In this document: in pieces, positions 15,749-25,677 of the stretch
How positions within the stretch are numbered: position 1 is the stretch's first letter
How the letters are laid out: each line of letters starts with the position of its first letter
Origin: Pseudomonas syringae CC1557
Lineage (GTDB): Bacteria > Pseudomonadota > Gammaproteobacteria > Pseudomonadales > Pseudomonadaceae
Assembly (NCBI RefSeq): GCF_000452705.1
Contig: NZ_CP007014.1
Span: forward strand, 4,928,501 to 4,992,500
DNA length: 64,000 nt
Direction: 5' to 3'
Translations under genes and position numbers: made by a program
Notes under the pieces: generated by a model
What the model was told of the DNA's origin: nothing
Seen by the model: the letters and a program-made list of their open reading frames with translations, nothing else
Databases searched by the model: none

Positions 15749-17188
15749 TTAATTCCCCTTGCCGAGACGGTCGAGATGGTCGCCATCGTCTTCGCCTTCA
15801 ACAGCTGCGGAGAGCGGACGGGCCGGCGTGCGTTTCTGGCCGGGACCACCATGAGGTACATGATCGACATAGGCTTTCGGCCCTTTGCGAACCAGCCGCA
15901 TCATGTAGCCAAGACCTGTACCGAACAGCACGAAATACACGACCACGAACAACACCAGGGTAATGCTCATCTGCGCGACGCTGTGACCGGACGAAGCGTC
16001 TGCGGTACGCATGAGGCCGTAAACGACCCACGGCTGACGGCCTATCTCGGTGGTGAACCAGCCCGCAAGAATAGCGATCAGGCCCGAAGGTCCCATCCAC
16101 AGCGCCACGTACAGGAACGGCCGCGAGTGATACAGCGTGCCGCGCTTGCGCAACCAAAGACTCCACAAGCCGGTGAAAATCATCAGCATGCCGAGCGCTA
16201 CCATGACCCGGAACGACCAGAACACGATCAGCGAATTCGGCCGGTCTTCAGGCTTGAACTCTTTAAGCGCAGGCACCTGCTTGTCGAGGCTGTGAGTCAG
16301 GATCAGGCTGCCCAGGTACGGGATTTCCACCGCGTACTTGGTCCGCTCTTCCTTCATGTCGGGGATACCGAACAGGATCAGCGGGGTCGGCTCGTCACCA
16401 ACGTTTTCCCAGTGACCTTCAATGGCAGCGATTTTCGCTGGCTGATGCTCAAGCGTGTTCAGACCATGGAAGTCACCTACCACGGCCTGAACAGGCGCGA
16501 CCAGCAGGGCCATCCACATGGCCATCGAGAGCATCTTGCGCACGGCCGGTGTGTCGCGGCCACGCAATAAATGCCAGGCCGCAGACGAGCCGACGAAGAA
16601 GGCGGTCGCAACGAAAGCTGCGATAGCCATGTGCGTAAGGCGATACGGGAACGACGGGTTGAACACCACGGCGAACCAGTCGGTCGGAATAACCCGGCCG
16701 TCGATGATTTCGAAACCTTGCGGGGTCTGCATCCAGCTGTTGGATGACAGAATCCAGAAGGTGGAAATCAGCGTGCCGATGGCAACCATGACCGTGGAGA
16801 AAAAGTGCAGGTTGCGGCCGACGCGGTTCCAGCCGAACAGCATCACACCGAGGAAACCGGCTTCAAGGAAGAACGCAGTCAAGACCTCGTAGGTCAGCAG
16901 CGGACCGGTGACAGCGCCGGCAAAATCGGAGAAGCGGCTCCAGTTGGTGCCGAATTGATAGGCCATGACCAGTCCGGACACTACGCCCATACCGAAGTTG
17001 ACGGCAAATATCTTGGACCAGAAGTGGTAAAGGTCACGGTAAACGTCGTCGCGGGTCTTCAGCCACAGACCTTCGAGTACAGCCAGGTAACTTGCCAGAC
17101 CGATGGTGATGGCAGGAAACAGGATGTGAAACGAAATCGTGAATGCGAACTGAATTCGGGCGAGATCGATAGCCTCTAAACCGAACAT
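15749..17188 (-). CDS. cioA: Cyanide-insensitive quinol oxidase subunit I
   Basis: This 479-aa bd-type subunit I carries the haem ligands and quinol site. It begins MFGLEAIDLARIQFAFTISF, followed by HILFPAITIG with the first conserved His, then MGVVSGLVMAYQFGTNW, FLGVMLFGWNRVG and WILSSNSWMQTPQGFEI. The loop after GDFHGLNTLEHQPAKIAAIEG is short compared with E. coli CydA, typical of the CIO subclass. The ATG at 17186-17188 has GAGGAAC upstream. It heads the cioA-cioB-DUF2474 operon. A near-consensus Anr/Fnr half-palindrome lies about 147 bp upstream, consistent with Anr control known for Pseudomonas cio genes. Confidence 0.95.
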   Translation of the reverse strand: MFGLEAIDLARIQFAFTISFHILFPAITIGLASYLAVLEGLWLKTRDDVYRDLYHFWSKIFAVNFGMGVVSGLVMAYQFGTNWSRFSDFAGAVTGPLLTYEVLTAFFLEAGFLGVMLFGWNRVGRNLHFFSTVMVAIGTLISTFWILSSNSWMQTPQGFEIIDGRVIPTDWFAVVFNPSFPYRLTHMAIAAFVATAFFVGSSAAWHLLRGRDTPAVRKMLSMAMWMALLVAPVQAVVGDFHGLNTLEHQPAKIAAIEGHWENVGDEPTPLILFGIPDMKEERTKYAVEIPYLGSLILTHSLDKQVPALKEFKPEDRPNSLIVFWSFRVMVALGMLMIFTGLWSLWLRKRGTLYHSRPFLYVALWMGPSGLIAILAGWFTTEIGRQPWVVYGLMRTADASSGHSVAQMSITLVLFVVVYFVLFGTGLGYMMRLVRKGPKAYVDHVPHGGPGQKRTPARPLSAAVEGEDDGDHLDRLGKGN

Positions 17189-17334
17189 AAGATGTTCCTC
17201 TCTCAGATGAAACCTGCTGCCGGCCGCAAGCCAACAGCGATTGCCCCCACGGTAATGAGTGCTTGTGTTTCTTTTATTCTGGCGTTTCCAATGGCGAAAA
17301 CGCTGGTCGATGCACTGATCATTACCTGAACGCA

Positions 17335-17348
17335 ATGATGCAGATCAA
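17335..17348 (-). promoter_or_regulatory. Candidate Anr/Fnr box upstream of cioA
   Basis: On the minus strand the site reads TTGAT-CTGC-ATCAT, which matches 9 of the 10 fixed positions of the TTGAT-N4-ATCAA consensus. It is about 147 bp upstream of the cioA start codon. Anr control of cio genes is known in pseudomonads; use of this particular site is inference. Confidence 0.4.
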
Positions 17349-17417
17349 TCGACCATCAAAGAGTAGTCCTGTTCAGTCATTAAAGCCGTGTGGTCTATTG
17401 TCGCGTGACGGGTTGTC

Positions 17418-17560
17418 TCACCTGCAGAGCGAGTGCAGACGCGGAACTTCCTGAGCTGCGTGCCAACGCGAAGTACTTGAGGGCACCTCTCGTTCCGCAC
17501 GCTCTGGTGGGCATGCAGTTCGTGACGCAGAGGGTCACGAACTGCATGTCAACGCGAGCC
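17418..17560. repeat. Palindromic intergenic repeat, copy B
   Basis: This is a degenerate copy of the window's palindromic repeat, lying between the divergent cio upstream region and the 3' end of the aldehyde oxidoreductase operon. Its core is a perfect 15-bp inverted repeat: 17512-17526 pairs with 17534-17548 across a 7-nt loop. In RNA this makes a strong hairpin 22 bp beyond the minus-strand stop codon at 17570, but there is no T run. Confidence 0.65.
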
Positions 17561-17569
17561 GCGTCGCGG

Positions 17570-19771
17570 TTACAACAACTTATCCAGCGTGATCGGAAAC
17601 TCGCGTATGCGCTTCCCGGTCGCGTGGTAGATCGCGTTGGCAATCGCCGCAGGTACACCCACGATGCCGATCTCGCCGACCCCTTTGGAACCCAGCGCGT
17701 TGACGATTTCGTCATGCTCTTCGACAAACAGCACGTCGATGTCACCGATATCAGCATTCACCGGAATGTGATATTCAGCCAGGCTGTGGTTCATCGGGCG
17801 ACCCAGGTCATGATCGAGCATGGCTTCTTCGTGCAACGCCATGCCCATGCCCCAGACCACACCACCGAGAATCTGGCTGCGCGCCATCTTCGGATTGACC
17901 ACCCGACCTGCCGCCACGGCACTGACCACGCGGCTGACCTTGACGGTGCCCAGATCCTCGTCGACCAGCACTTCGACGAACACCGCCGAGTGTGTCGCGG
18001 CAGCGTAGGCTTCACGTTTCTTGTCCGGCTCGGCATCGACCTGCACTTCAATCACGCCGCTGGCCTGAGAGGCCGCCAGTTCAGCCATCGACAGCACCTG
18101 GTCGCCCAGATACAGCTTGCCAGCTTCGAAGCGCGCCTCGTCCGGCGTGACAGCAGCAAACTGCGGATGCAGCCCTTTCGCCACTTCCAGCACTTGACGC
18201 TGCAAGGCCTGACACGCCTGTTGCACCGCTGTACCGACTGAAGACACGGTGAACGAGCCACCCTGCAACGGCGCGGTCGGCAACGACGAGTCGCCCAGCA
18301 GGAAAGTGACGTTCTGCACATCGACTCCCGCAGATTCGGCAGCGATCTGCGTCATCACTGTGTAAGTGCCGGTGCCTATATCAGTCGTGGCGCTGCTGAC
18401 CACCAGCGTGCCATCCGCTGCAAGACGCGCCTTGGCGCTGGCTTTCATCTGCATGGCTTCCCAGACACCGCCCGCCATGCCCCAGCCGACCAGTTGGCGA
18501 CCTTGACGCATGCTGCGCGGTTCGGGGTTGCGGCGCTCCCAACCAAAACGCTCGGCACCCTGGCTGTAGCATTCGCGCAATTCCTTGCTGGAATACGGTT
18601 TGTCTTCGTTGCCGTTGCGCTCGGCATAGTTGGTCAGGCGCAAACGCACCGGGTCGATGGCCAGTGCGCAGGCCAGTTCGTCCATCGCGCATTCCAGGCC
18701 GATCATGCCCAAGGCTGCACCCGGCGCACGCATGTCCAGCGGTGTGAACACGTCCAGCGGCACCAGCTTGTAAGTAAGTTGCACGTTGTCACACTGGTAG
18801 AGCATGCCGCTCCACTCCACGACGTGCTCGCTGAAGTCTTCGAAACGCGAGGTCTGGCCGATGGCTTCGTGGCCTACCGCCAACAGGCGACCGTTGGCAG
18901 CAGCGCCCAGGCGCAAACGCTGAATGGTGCGCGGGCGATAGCCGAAGGTGAACATCTGTTGCCGTGTCAGGGTCAGGCGCACCGAGCGCTTCAGGTGCAG
19001 CGCCGCCATCACCGCCAACGGCAACTGATACTGCGGACGCAGGCCGGAACCGAAGGCACCGCCGACAAACGCGGCCAGCACGCGGATCTTGTCCTTTTCC
19101 AGCCCGAACACCTTGTGCAGGTAGTCCTGACAGTTCTGCGTGCCTTGGGTCTTGTCATGAATCTGCAAGCTGCCGTCGGCCTGATACAGAACGGTCGATG
19201 CGTGCGGCTCCATCGGGTTGTGGTATTCGCTGGGCGTGCTGTAGGTCACATCGACGCTCAGCGCAGAACTTGCCAGCTCGCCCTCGAAATTGCCACGTGG
19301 CGGCGGCAGTTCGGCAGGCGCATCGTAGGCCGTGTCGAGCATGGCCTGGAGATCGGTATGGTGAACAGACTGTTCGTATTCGATACGTACCAGCGAGCCC
19401 GCATGCCGCGCCAACTCCAGCGTGTCGGCTACCACCAGCGCGAGTGGCTGGCCGCTGTACAGCACTTTATCGTTATAAAGAGGGCGAAACGGCGAGCCGT
19501 CAGCCGAATCGGCGTCTTCATAATTCTCGTCGTAGCTGGCCAGCGAAGGACGATTGGTGTGGTCGATGACGGCGACGACACCTGGCACTTTCATGGCCTC
19601 GCTGATATCGATGCTGGCGACGCGGCCGTTGGCGATGGTGCTGGAGACCACGCTGCCGTACAGCAGACCCTCTTCAGGGTACTCACCGGCGTAACGCGCG
19701 CCACCGGTCACTTTCAGTCGGCCGTCGACGCGGTCCACAGGTTTGCCCATTGGCGAAAATGGCTGGTTCAT
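17570..19771 (-). CDS. Molybdopterin-binding subunit of aldehyde oxidoreductase (PaoC/XdhA-like)
   Basis: This 733-aa protein is the large subunit of a xanthine-oxidase-family enzyme that binds the molybdenum cofactor. Its length matches E. coli PaoC (732). Visible are GGARYAGEYPEEGLLYGSVV near the N-terminus, the AFVGGAFGSGLRPQYQLPLA molybdopterin loop, DMRAPGAALGMIGLECAMDE, a GTGTYTVMTQIAAE loop, and the C-terminal GSKGVGEIGIVG with the catalytic glutamate of the family. It overlaps the FAD subunit gene by ATGA and is the last gene of the operon. Oxidation of aromatic aldehydes is likely by homology; the true substrate is not shown by the sequence. Confidence 0.9.
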   Translation of the reverse strand: MNQPFSPMGKPVDRVDGRLKVTGGARYAGEYPEEGLLYGSVVSSTIANGRVASIDISEAMKVPGVVAVIDHTNRPSLASYDENYEDADSADGSPFRPLYNDKVLYSGQPLALVVADTLELARHAGSLVRIEYEQSVHHTDLQAMLDTAYDAPAELPPPRGNFEGELASSALSVDVTYSTPSEYHNPMEPHASTVLYQADGSLQIHDKTQGTQNCQDYLHKVFGLEKDKIRVLAAFVGGAFGSGLRPQYQLPLAVMAALHLKRSVRLTLTRQQMFTFGYRPRTIQRLRLGAAANGRLLAVGHEAIGQTSRFEDFSEHVVEWSGMLYQCDNVQLTYKLVPLDVFTPLDMRAPGAALGMIGLECAMDELACALAIDPVRLRLTNYAERNGNEDKPYSSKELRECYSQGAERFGWERRNPEPRSMRQGRQLVGWGMAGGVWEAMQMKASAKARLAADGTLVVSSATTDIGTGTYTVMTQIAAESAGVDVQNVTFLLGDSSLPTAPLQGGSFTVSSVGTAVQQACQALQRQVLEVAKGLHPQFAAVTPDEARFEAGKLYLGDQVLSMAELAASQASGVIEVQVDAEPDKKREAYAAATHSAVFVEVLVDEDLGTVKVSRVVSAVAAGRVVNPKMARSQILGGVVWGMGMALHEEAMLDHDLGRPMNHSLAEYHIPVNADIGDIDVLFVEEHDEIVNALGSKGVGEIGIVGVPAAIANAIYHATGKRIREFPITLDKLL

Positions 19772-20757
19772 TGGGCGCTCCCTCCTGTTGCGGCATCGCT
19801 CAGGGCGCGAATGATCGCGCGGCGGGCCAGTCTGACTTTAAAACCGTTGTGCGCAAGCGGCTGCGCGTCTTCCAGCATGGCGTCAGCCACGGCGGCGAAG
19901 TTCTCACGGGTGACCGGCTTGCCGATCAGCAGCGCCTCGACCGCCTTGTCGCGCCATGGTTTGTGCGCAACGCCACCCAAGGCAACGCGCACGTCACGCA
20001 CCACGCCATTGTCCAGCTCAAGCGCCGCAGCGACCGACACCAGGGCAAACGCGTAAGACTGACGATCACGGACCTTCAGATAAGCGCTGTTGCTGGCGAA
20101 GCGTGGTGCTGGCAGTTCGACGGCAGTAATCAGTTCGTCGTCGGCCAACTGATTGTCGCGCTGCGGCGCATCGCCGGGCAGGCGGTGGAAGTCTGCGAAT
20201 TCGATGGTCCGCTTGCCGGCGCGCCCTTCAACGTGCACAACGGCCTCAAGCGCAGCCAGTGCCACGCACATGTCCGACGGGTGCGTTGCTACGCAGTCAT
20301 CACTTGCACCAAGAATCGCGTGAATACGGTTCAGGCCTTCACGCGCGGGGCAGCCAGTGCCCGGCTCGCGCTTGTTGCATGGCACACCGGTGTCGAAAAA
20401 GTAGTAGCAACGCGTACGCTGCAACAGATTGCCGCCGGTACTGGCCATGTTGCGCAGTTGCGGCGAAGCACCGGCCAGAACCGCCTGACTCAGCAACGGG
20501 TAACGCTGTTCGATCAGAGGGTGATACGCCAGGTCTGCGTTGCTGACCAACGCACCGATCATCAGACCGCCAGAAGCGGTCTCACTGACATCCCTTAATG
20601 GCAGGCCGGTGATGTCGATCAGGTGCTCGGGCGTGGCGACGTTTTCTTTCATCAGGTCGAGCAGATTGGTGCCGCCCGCGATGAAACGCGTGGCCGGTCC
20701 GCTCAGGTTGACCGCGGCGGTGACGTCGGTCGGCTTGCTGTAGGTAAACGGATTCAT
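19768..20757 (-). CDS. FAD-binding subunit of aldehyde oxidoreductase (PaoB-like)
   Basis: This 329-aa subunit passes electrons through FAD. It begins MNPFTYSKPTDV, with the FAD-binding FIAGGTNLLDLMKE and NMASTGGNLLQRTRC stretches. The segment CYYFFDTGVPCNKREPGTGC contains cysteines that fit the extra [4Fe-4S] cluster of PaoB-type subunits, which ordinary xanthine dehydrogenase FAD subunits lack. It is joined by 4-bp ATGA overlaps to both neighbours, indicating translational coupling. Confidence 0.9.
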   Translation of the reverse strand: MNPFTYSKPTDVTAAVNLSGPATRFIAGGTNLLDLMKENVATPEHLIDITGLPLRDVSETASGGLMIGALVSNADLAYHPLIEQRYPLLSQAVLAGASPQLRNMASTGGNLLQRTRCYYFFDTGVPCNKREPGTGCPAREGLNRIHAILGASDDCVATHPSDMCVALAALEAVVHVEGRAGKRTIEFADFHRLPGDAPQRDNQLADDELITAVELPAPRFASNSAYLKVRDRQSYAFALVSVAAALELDNGVVRDVRVALGGVAHKPWRDKAVEALLIGKPVTRENFAAVADAMLEDAQPLAHNGFKVRLARRAIIRALSDAATGGSAQ

Positions 20758-21284
20758 GCGTTCACCTCCGGCTTCGGCGCTGCGTTGTGGAACTGGGGCA
20801 GTGCCTCTTCGACGGCGGCGAGGATATTGCTATAGGCACCGCAGCGGCACAGGTTACCGCTCATCAGTTCCTGAATTTCGGCACGCGTGCTGGCGCGCCC
20901 CTCATTGGCAAGCCCGACTGCCGAGCAGATTTGCCCCGGAGTGCAGTAGCCGCACTGGAACGCATCGTTCTTGATGAACGCCTGCTGCATGGGGTGCAAC
21001 TGGTCGCCATCGGCCAGGCCTTCGATGGTGGTCAGCTCGGCGCCGTCACACATGATCGCCAGCGTCAGGCAGGCATTGATGCGCGTGCCGTCGCGCAGTA
21101 CGGTACACGCACCACACTGGCCGTGGTCGCAGCCTTTCTTGGTACCGACCAGATCAAGCTGATCGCGCAGCAGGTCAAGCAAAGTGGTCCAGGGCAGCAC
21201 ATCCAGTTGGCGGAGCTGTCCGTTCAGGGTCAGAGAAATCGCGTGGGTGGCGAATTCCTTGGGGTTCGGGGTCGTTGCACTCAT
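20754..21284 (-). CDS. [2Fe-2S] subunit of aldehyde oxidoreductase (PaoA-like)
   Basis: This 176-aa protein has two iron-sulfur clusters. A plant-type [2Fe-2S] site is in GCDHGQCGACTVLRDG, with a further Cys in INACLTLA. A helical [2Fe-2S] site is formed by QCGYCTPGQI and MSGNLCRCGAY. It is the first gene of the three-gene operon. Unlike E. coli PaoA there is no twin-arginine signal at the N-terminus (MSATTPNPKEFATHAI), so the complex is probably cytoplasmic. No PaoD-like cofactor-insertion chaperone gene follows the operon. Confidence 0.92.
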   Translation of the reverse strand: MSATTPNPKEFATHAISLTLNGQLRQLDVLPWTTLLDLLRDQLDLVGTKKGCDHGQCGACTVLRDGTRINACLTLAIMCDGAELTTIEGLADGDQLHPMQQAFIKNDAFQCGYCTPGQICSAVGLANEGRASTRAEIQELMSGNLCRCGAYSNILAAVEEALPQFHNAAPKPEVNA

Positions 21285-21549
21285 GGAAACCTCACGGTAG
21301 GCGTTCGCTTAGCGCACTTTTTATGCGTCTTAAGGGGTCGGACTTCGCGAGGTTTGCAACGTTCAGGCTTTCTTGATGAGCGTACTTGTCATCGAAAGGC
21401 CGTCATCCACAGGCAGCCATCCCGCCAAGCTGCTGGTATGATGCGCGGCTTTTTCCGACCCGCAAAAATCAAACGGGCTGCCTTGCAGTCTGTGCATTGC
21501 TGTTGGAATCGATCATTCACGACGCGCCCAGCGTCACGGAGAGCCAGAC

Positions 21550-22845
21550 ATGCTGGAAAGGCTGTTTCAACTCAAGGCACACAACGCCAACGTGCGTACC
21601 GAGATTCTTGCGGGCGTCACGACTTTCCTGGCGATGGCTTACATCCTGTTCGTCAACCCGAGCATCCTCGGCGAGACCGGTATGGACAAGGGCGCCGTGT
21701 TCGTCGCCACCTGTCTGGCGGCAGCCATTGGTTCGACCGTGATGGGCCTGATCGCCAACTACCCGATTGCCCTGGCACCGGGCATGGGCCTGAACGCCTT
21801 CTTTACCTACACCGTCGTGCTGCACATGGGCCACAGCTGGCAGGTAGCGCTGGGGGCGGTGTTCATTTCCGCGGTGATGTTCTTCATTCTGTCGATCTTC
21901 AAGATTCGCGAATGGATCATCAACAGCATTCCCCTGCCGCTGCGCTCGGCGATTGCTGCCGGCATCGGCCTGTTTCTCGCGCTGATCGCCCTGCATAACG
22001 CCGGTATCGTGGTCAGCAACCCGGCCACCATGATCGGCATGGGCGACCTCAAGCAGCCTGCTCCGGTGCTCGCCACCCTGGGCTTCTTTCTGATCGTTGC
22101 GCTGGACCACCTCAAAGTGCGCGGCGCAGTGCTGATCGGCATTCTGGCGGTGACCCTGGTGTCCATCGGGCTGGGCTTCACGCCGTTTGGCGGCATCCTG
22201 TCGATGCCACCTTCGCTGGCACCGACCTTCATGCAACTGGACATCATGGGTGCGCTGGACGTTGGTCTGGTCAGCATCATCTTCGCGTTTCTGTTCGTCG
22301 ATATCTTCGACAACTCCGGCACCCTGATCGGCGTGGCCAAGCGCGCCGGGCTGATGGGCAAGGACGGGCACATGCCGAAAATGGGCCGCGCGCTGATCGC
22401 CGACAGTACTGCCGCGATGGCCGGTTCCCTGCTGGGCACCTCGACCACCACCAGCTACATCGAGTCGGCTGCGGGCGTGAGTGCCGGTGGCCGCACAGGT
22501 CTGACCGCCGTAGTGGTCGCCGTACTGTTCCTGCTGGCGCTGTTTTTCGCCCCGCTGGCGAGCAGCGTGCCCGCTTTCGCCACCGCACCCGCGCTGCTGT
22601 TCGTCGCAGTGTTGATGGCGTCCGGCATGGCGGAAATCGACTGGGACGACATTACCGTGGCCGCACCGGTGGTGATTACCGCCCTGGCGATGCCGTTCAC
22701 CTACTCCATCGCCAACGGCATTGCCTTTGGCTTCATTTCCTGGACAGCGATCAAGCTGCTGTCGGGACGCTGGCGCGAGCTGAATTCCGCACTGGTGATC
22801 CTGTCGATCCTGTTCGTGATCAAGCTGGGCTGGTTCAACGCATGA
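21550..22845 (+). CDS. Adenine/hypoxanthine/guanine permease (AzgA-like NCS2)
   Basis: This 431-aa inner-membrane protein has about 13 hydrophobic segments. It has the AzgA-branch signatures [55 protein letters not shown] and [20 protein letters not shown], the last near the purine-binding site. It probably imports purine bases by proton symport. It overlaps trmA by 4 bp (ATGA), an unusual pairing that suggests co-transcription. It diverges from the aldehyde oxidoreductase operon, with about 265 bp between. Confidence 0.92.
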   Translation: MLERLFQLKAHNANVRTEILAGVTTFLAMAYILFVNPSILGETGMDKGAVFVATCLAAAIGSTVMGLIANYPIALAPGMGLNAFFTYTVVLHMGHSWQVALGAVFISAVMFFILSIFKIREWIINSIPLPLRSAIAAGIGLFLALIALHNAGIVVSNPATMIGMGDLKQPAPVLATLGFFLIVALDHLKVRGAVLIGILAVTLVSIGLGFTPFGGILSMPPSLAPTFMQLDIMGALDVGLVSIIFAFLFVDIFDNSGTLIGVAKRAGLMGKDGHMPKMGRALIADSTAAMAGSLLGTSTTTSYIESAAGVSAGGRTGLTAVVVAVLFLLALFFAPLASSVPAFATAPALLFVAVLMASGMAEIDWDDITVAAPVVITALAMPFTYSIANGIAFGFISWTAIKLLSGRWRELNSALVILSILFVIKLGWFNA

Positions 22846-23927
22846 GTGTTCACTTCGACCCTGAGAGCTACGACCGTCAGCTCGAAGAAAAAACCGTTCG
22901 CCTGCGTGAGTTGCTGGCGCCGTTCGACGCACCCGAGCCGCAGGTGTTTGACTCACCCCGCGAGCATTACCGGCTGCGTGCCGAGTTTCGTCTGTGGCGC
23001 GAAGACCAGAAACGTTACTACGCGATGTTCGCACCGGGCGACAACCGAACACCGATCCTGCTCGAAGGCCTGCCGATTGCCAGCGAACGCATCAACGCCC
23101 TGATGCCAGTGCTGCGCGAGCGCTGGGAAGCCAGTCCGACGCTGAACCACAAGCTGTTTCAGGTCGACTTCCTGACCACGCTGGCAGGCGATGCGATGAT
23201 CACGATGTGCTATCACCGCCCGCTGGACGATGAATGGCAGGCAGAGGCTGAGGCACTGGCGAAAGAGCTGGGCGTGAGCCTGATTGGTCGCTCCAAAGGC
23301 CAGAAGCGGGTGATCGGCGATGACTACGTGACCGAAAAGCTCGACGTCGCTGGGCGCACCTTCAGCTATCGGCAACCGGAAGGCGCCTTCACCCAGCCCA
23401 ACGGCACGGTCAACGGCAAGATGCTCAACTGGGCTTACGACGCACTGGGCGAGCGGCAAGACGATCTGCTGGAGCTGTACTGTGGCAACGGCAACTTTAC
23501 CCTGCCGCTGGCGACCCGCGTGCGCAAAGTGCTGGCAACTGAAATCAGCAAGACGTCGGTCAATGCCGCGCTGAGCAACCTGGATTACAACGGCGTGGAT
23601 AACGTCACGCTGGTGCGCTTGTCGGCCGAAGAGCTGACCGAAGCGCTGAACGAAGTACGCCCGTTCCGCCGCCTGCAGGGAGTGGACTTGAAGAGCTACG
23701 CTTTCGGCAGCGTGTTCGTCGACCCGCCTCGCGCAGGGATGGACCCGGACACTTGCGAATTGACCCGTCGTTTCGAGCGCATTCTGTACATCTCCTGCAA
23801 CCCGGAAACCCTGGCCGCCAACATCGCCCAGCTGCACGACACCCACCGGGTCGAGCGCTGCGCCCTGTTCGACCAGTTTCCGTACACTCACCATATGGAA
23901 TCGGGCGTGCTGCTGGTCAGGCGTTGA
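22842..23927 (+). CDS. trmA: tRNA (uracil-54-C5)-methyltransferase
   Basis: This 361-aa enzyme makes ribothymidine 54 in the T-loop of tRNA with S-adenosylmethionine. It has the RNA-recognition region [20 protein letters not shown], the [14 protein letters not shown] segment, the SAM loop [16 protein letters not shown], and the catalytic DPPRAGMD and [14 protein letters not shown] with the nucleophilic Cys. It has no Fe-S cysteine cluster, which separates TrmA from RlmC/RlmD. Its length is that of E. coli TrmA. Its start overlaps the stop of the purine permease. Confidence 0.96.
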   Translation: MSVHFDPESYDRQLEEKTVRLRELLAPFDAPEPQVFDSPREHYRLRAEFRLWREDQKRYYAMFAPGDNRTPILLEGLPIASERINALMPVLRERWEASPTLNHKLFQVDFLTTLAGDAMITMCYHRPLDDEWQAEAEALAKELGVSLIGRSKGQKRVIGDDYVTEKLDVAGRTFSYRQPEGAFTQPNGTVNGKMLNWAYDALGERQDDLLELYCGNGNFTLPLATRVRKVLATEISKTSVNAALSNLDYNGVDNVTLVRLSAEELTEALNEVRPFRRLQGVDLKSYAFGSVFVDPPRAGMDPDTCELTRRFERILYISCNPETLAANIAQLHDTHRVERCALFDQFPYTHHMESGVLLVRR

Positions 23928-23945
23928 GACTCGCCTGACTGATTC

Positions 23946-24104
23946 TTGTGCCGACGCTCCGCGTTTGATTATCGTGCCGACGCTCCGCGTTGGCATGCGT
24001 CCCGTGACGCTCCGCGTCACAGATCTACGCCGCACTGCGCTCTCAAGGTTGGACGCAGAGCGTCCAGCACTGCATTCCCACGCGGAGCGTGGGGATGATA
24101 ATCA
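23946..24104. repeat. Palindromic intergenic repeat, copy C
   Basis: This 160-bp copy begins with two tandem GTGCCGACGCTCCGCGTT units. It continues with CCGTGACGCTCCGCGTCAC and GGACGCAGAGCGTCC stems and ends CCCACGCGGAGCGTGGGGATGAT. It lies 3' of trmA, before an MFS gene. Confidence 0.75.
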
Positions 24105-24225
24105 TCGTCCTCAACACCCACGCAAATCCCGGCCCCCCGAAACTGTCAGTTTATTTATTAGCCTCCTATCGATACGCTGAGGTATAAACCAAAACCCGAT
24201 TTAGCCGTTTCGATGGGATCCCGTC

Positions 24226-25512
24226 TTGAGCTCCGAGTCTTCCGCGTCTTCTGCCCCGGTCAAGCTGTCCAGCCAGCCAGGTTTCGTCAGTTTTATCCTG
24301 TCGCGCCTGATGGCCGTGTTTGCCATGCAGATTCAGGCAGTGGTGGTTGCCTGGCAGGTTTACGACATGACCCGCGAACCCATGGCGCTGGCTTATGTGG
24401 GGCTTGCGCAGTTCATCCCCATGTTGCTGCTGTTGATGCCTGCCGGAGACCTGATCGACCGTTACAACCGCAAGGTGATCCTGATGCTCAGTTGGGGCGT
24501 GCAGGCGGTCTGCGGCGTCATTTTGCTGGTTTTCTCCGCGCTTGAACTGCAAGACCTGCGGCTGATCTACGGCGCACTGATGCTCTATGGCTGCGCTCGC
24601 GCATTCACCGGACCGGCCCTGCAAAGCCTGCTGCCGCAAATTGTCCCGCGTGATCAACTGCCCTCGGCCATCGCCACCAACAGCGTCATCATGCGCTGCT
24701 CGACTGTCGGCGGCCCGTTGATCGGCGGCTATCTGTACTGGCTGGGTGGCGCAGAGCTGACCTATTCGGTGTGCGTCGCGGCATTCATCGCCGGGATTCT
24801 GCTGCTGGCGCCGGTCGCCACGCCGTTTGCCGGCAAGCCGGTGGAGCTGGGCTCGAATGCCTGGGGCCGATTCACCGCAGGCATTGCCTTTATCCGCTCG
24901 CGCCCGATCATCCTCGGCACCATTTCTCTGGACCTGTTCGCTGTGTTGCTGGGCGGCGTGGTCGCGTTACTGCCGATCTATGCCCATGAGGTGCTGCACC
25001 TCGGACCTCAGGGGCTGGGCATGTTGCGTGCGTCGATGAGCCTGGGGGAGCTGGGCGTCGGCATTTACCTGAGTATTCGTCCGCTGGAGCGCAACGTCGG
25101 GATGACCATGTTTCTCGCAGTCGCCCTGTTCGGCGTGGCGAATCTGGTGTTCGCCCTGTCGACACTGTTCTGGCTGTCGTGCCTGGCGCTGCTGGTCGCG
25201 GGTGCTGCGGACATGGTCAGCGTGTTCATCCGTTCGGCGCTGGTACAGTTTTCGACCCCGGACAACATGCGTGGCCGGGTCAATGCGGTGAACATGCTGT
25301 TCATCGGCTCTTCCAACGAGCTGGGCGAGTTCCGCGCGGGCACCAGCGCCTCGCTGGTCGGCGCAATCCCGGCCGCAATCCTCGGCGGGGTGTGCACGCT
25401 GGGGGTAGTCGGCGCATGGATGACGAGCTTCAAGTCGCTGCGCCAGGTCGACCGGTTTGCCGACGCGTCACCGCCGGATGTACTCAAGGCACAGCCCGCA
25501 GCACAGCCCTGA
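24226..25512 (+). CDS. MFS transporter (EntS-like)
   Basis: This 428-aa inner-membrane protein has about 12 predicted helices and the MFS loop 2-3 motif in GDLIDRYNRKVILML. The build SFILSRLMAVFAMQIQAVVV, the GPALQSLLPQIVPRDQLPSA region and RGRVNAVNMLFIGSSNELGE resemble the MFS_3/EntS branch of small-molecule exporters. The substrate is unknown. The start is uncertain: TTG at 24226 gives a short polar leader (MSSESSASSAPVK), there is no convincing ribosome-binding site, and no in-frame ATG lies nearby upstream. Confidence 0.82.
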   Translation: MSSESSASSAPVKLSSQPGFVSFILSRLMAVFAMQIQAVVVAWQVYDMTREPMALAYVGLAQFIPMLLLLMPAGDLIDRYNRKVILMLSWGVQAVCGVILLVFSALELQDLRLIYGALMLYGCARAFTGPALQSLLPQIVPRDQLPSAIATNSVIMRCSTVGGPLIGGYLYWLGGAELTYSVCVAAFIAGILLLAPVATPFAGKPVELGSNAWGRFTAGIAFIRSRPIILGTISLDLFAVLLGGVVALLPIYAHEVLHLGPQGLGMLRASMSLGELGVGIYLSIRPLERNVGMTMFLAVALFGVANLVFALSTLFWLSCLALLVAGAADMVSVFIRSALVQFSTPDNMRGRVNAVNMLFIGSSNELGEFRAGTSASLVGAIPAAILGGVCTLGVVGAWMTSFKSLRQVDRFADASPPDVLKAQPAAQP

Positions 25513-25677
25513 TCACTGCAGGCAGCGCTAAATCAAGACCAGAGCGATACCGGCAGAACCAAACTGTCCGTCACGCCTCTATACTGTCGCATTCTGCACA
25601 ACGCTGCGCGGACCGCCGCACTGGCCAGACCTGTATCAGCAGCGATACTCATTGCAAGAAACATAGAGGGATCCGAC

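Noticed and set aside
15356..16570. Plus-strand frame of 404 codons antisense to cioA
   Set aside because: The opposite strand carries cioA and cioB with clear oxidase motifs, so this is a composition artefact.
18494..20056. Plus-strand frame of 520 codons antisense to the aldehyde oxidoreductase genes
   Set aside because: It has no recognisable domain and overlaps three confirmed subunits.
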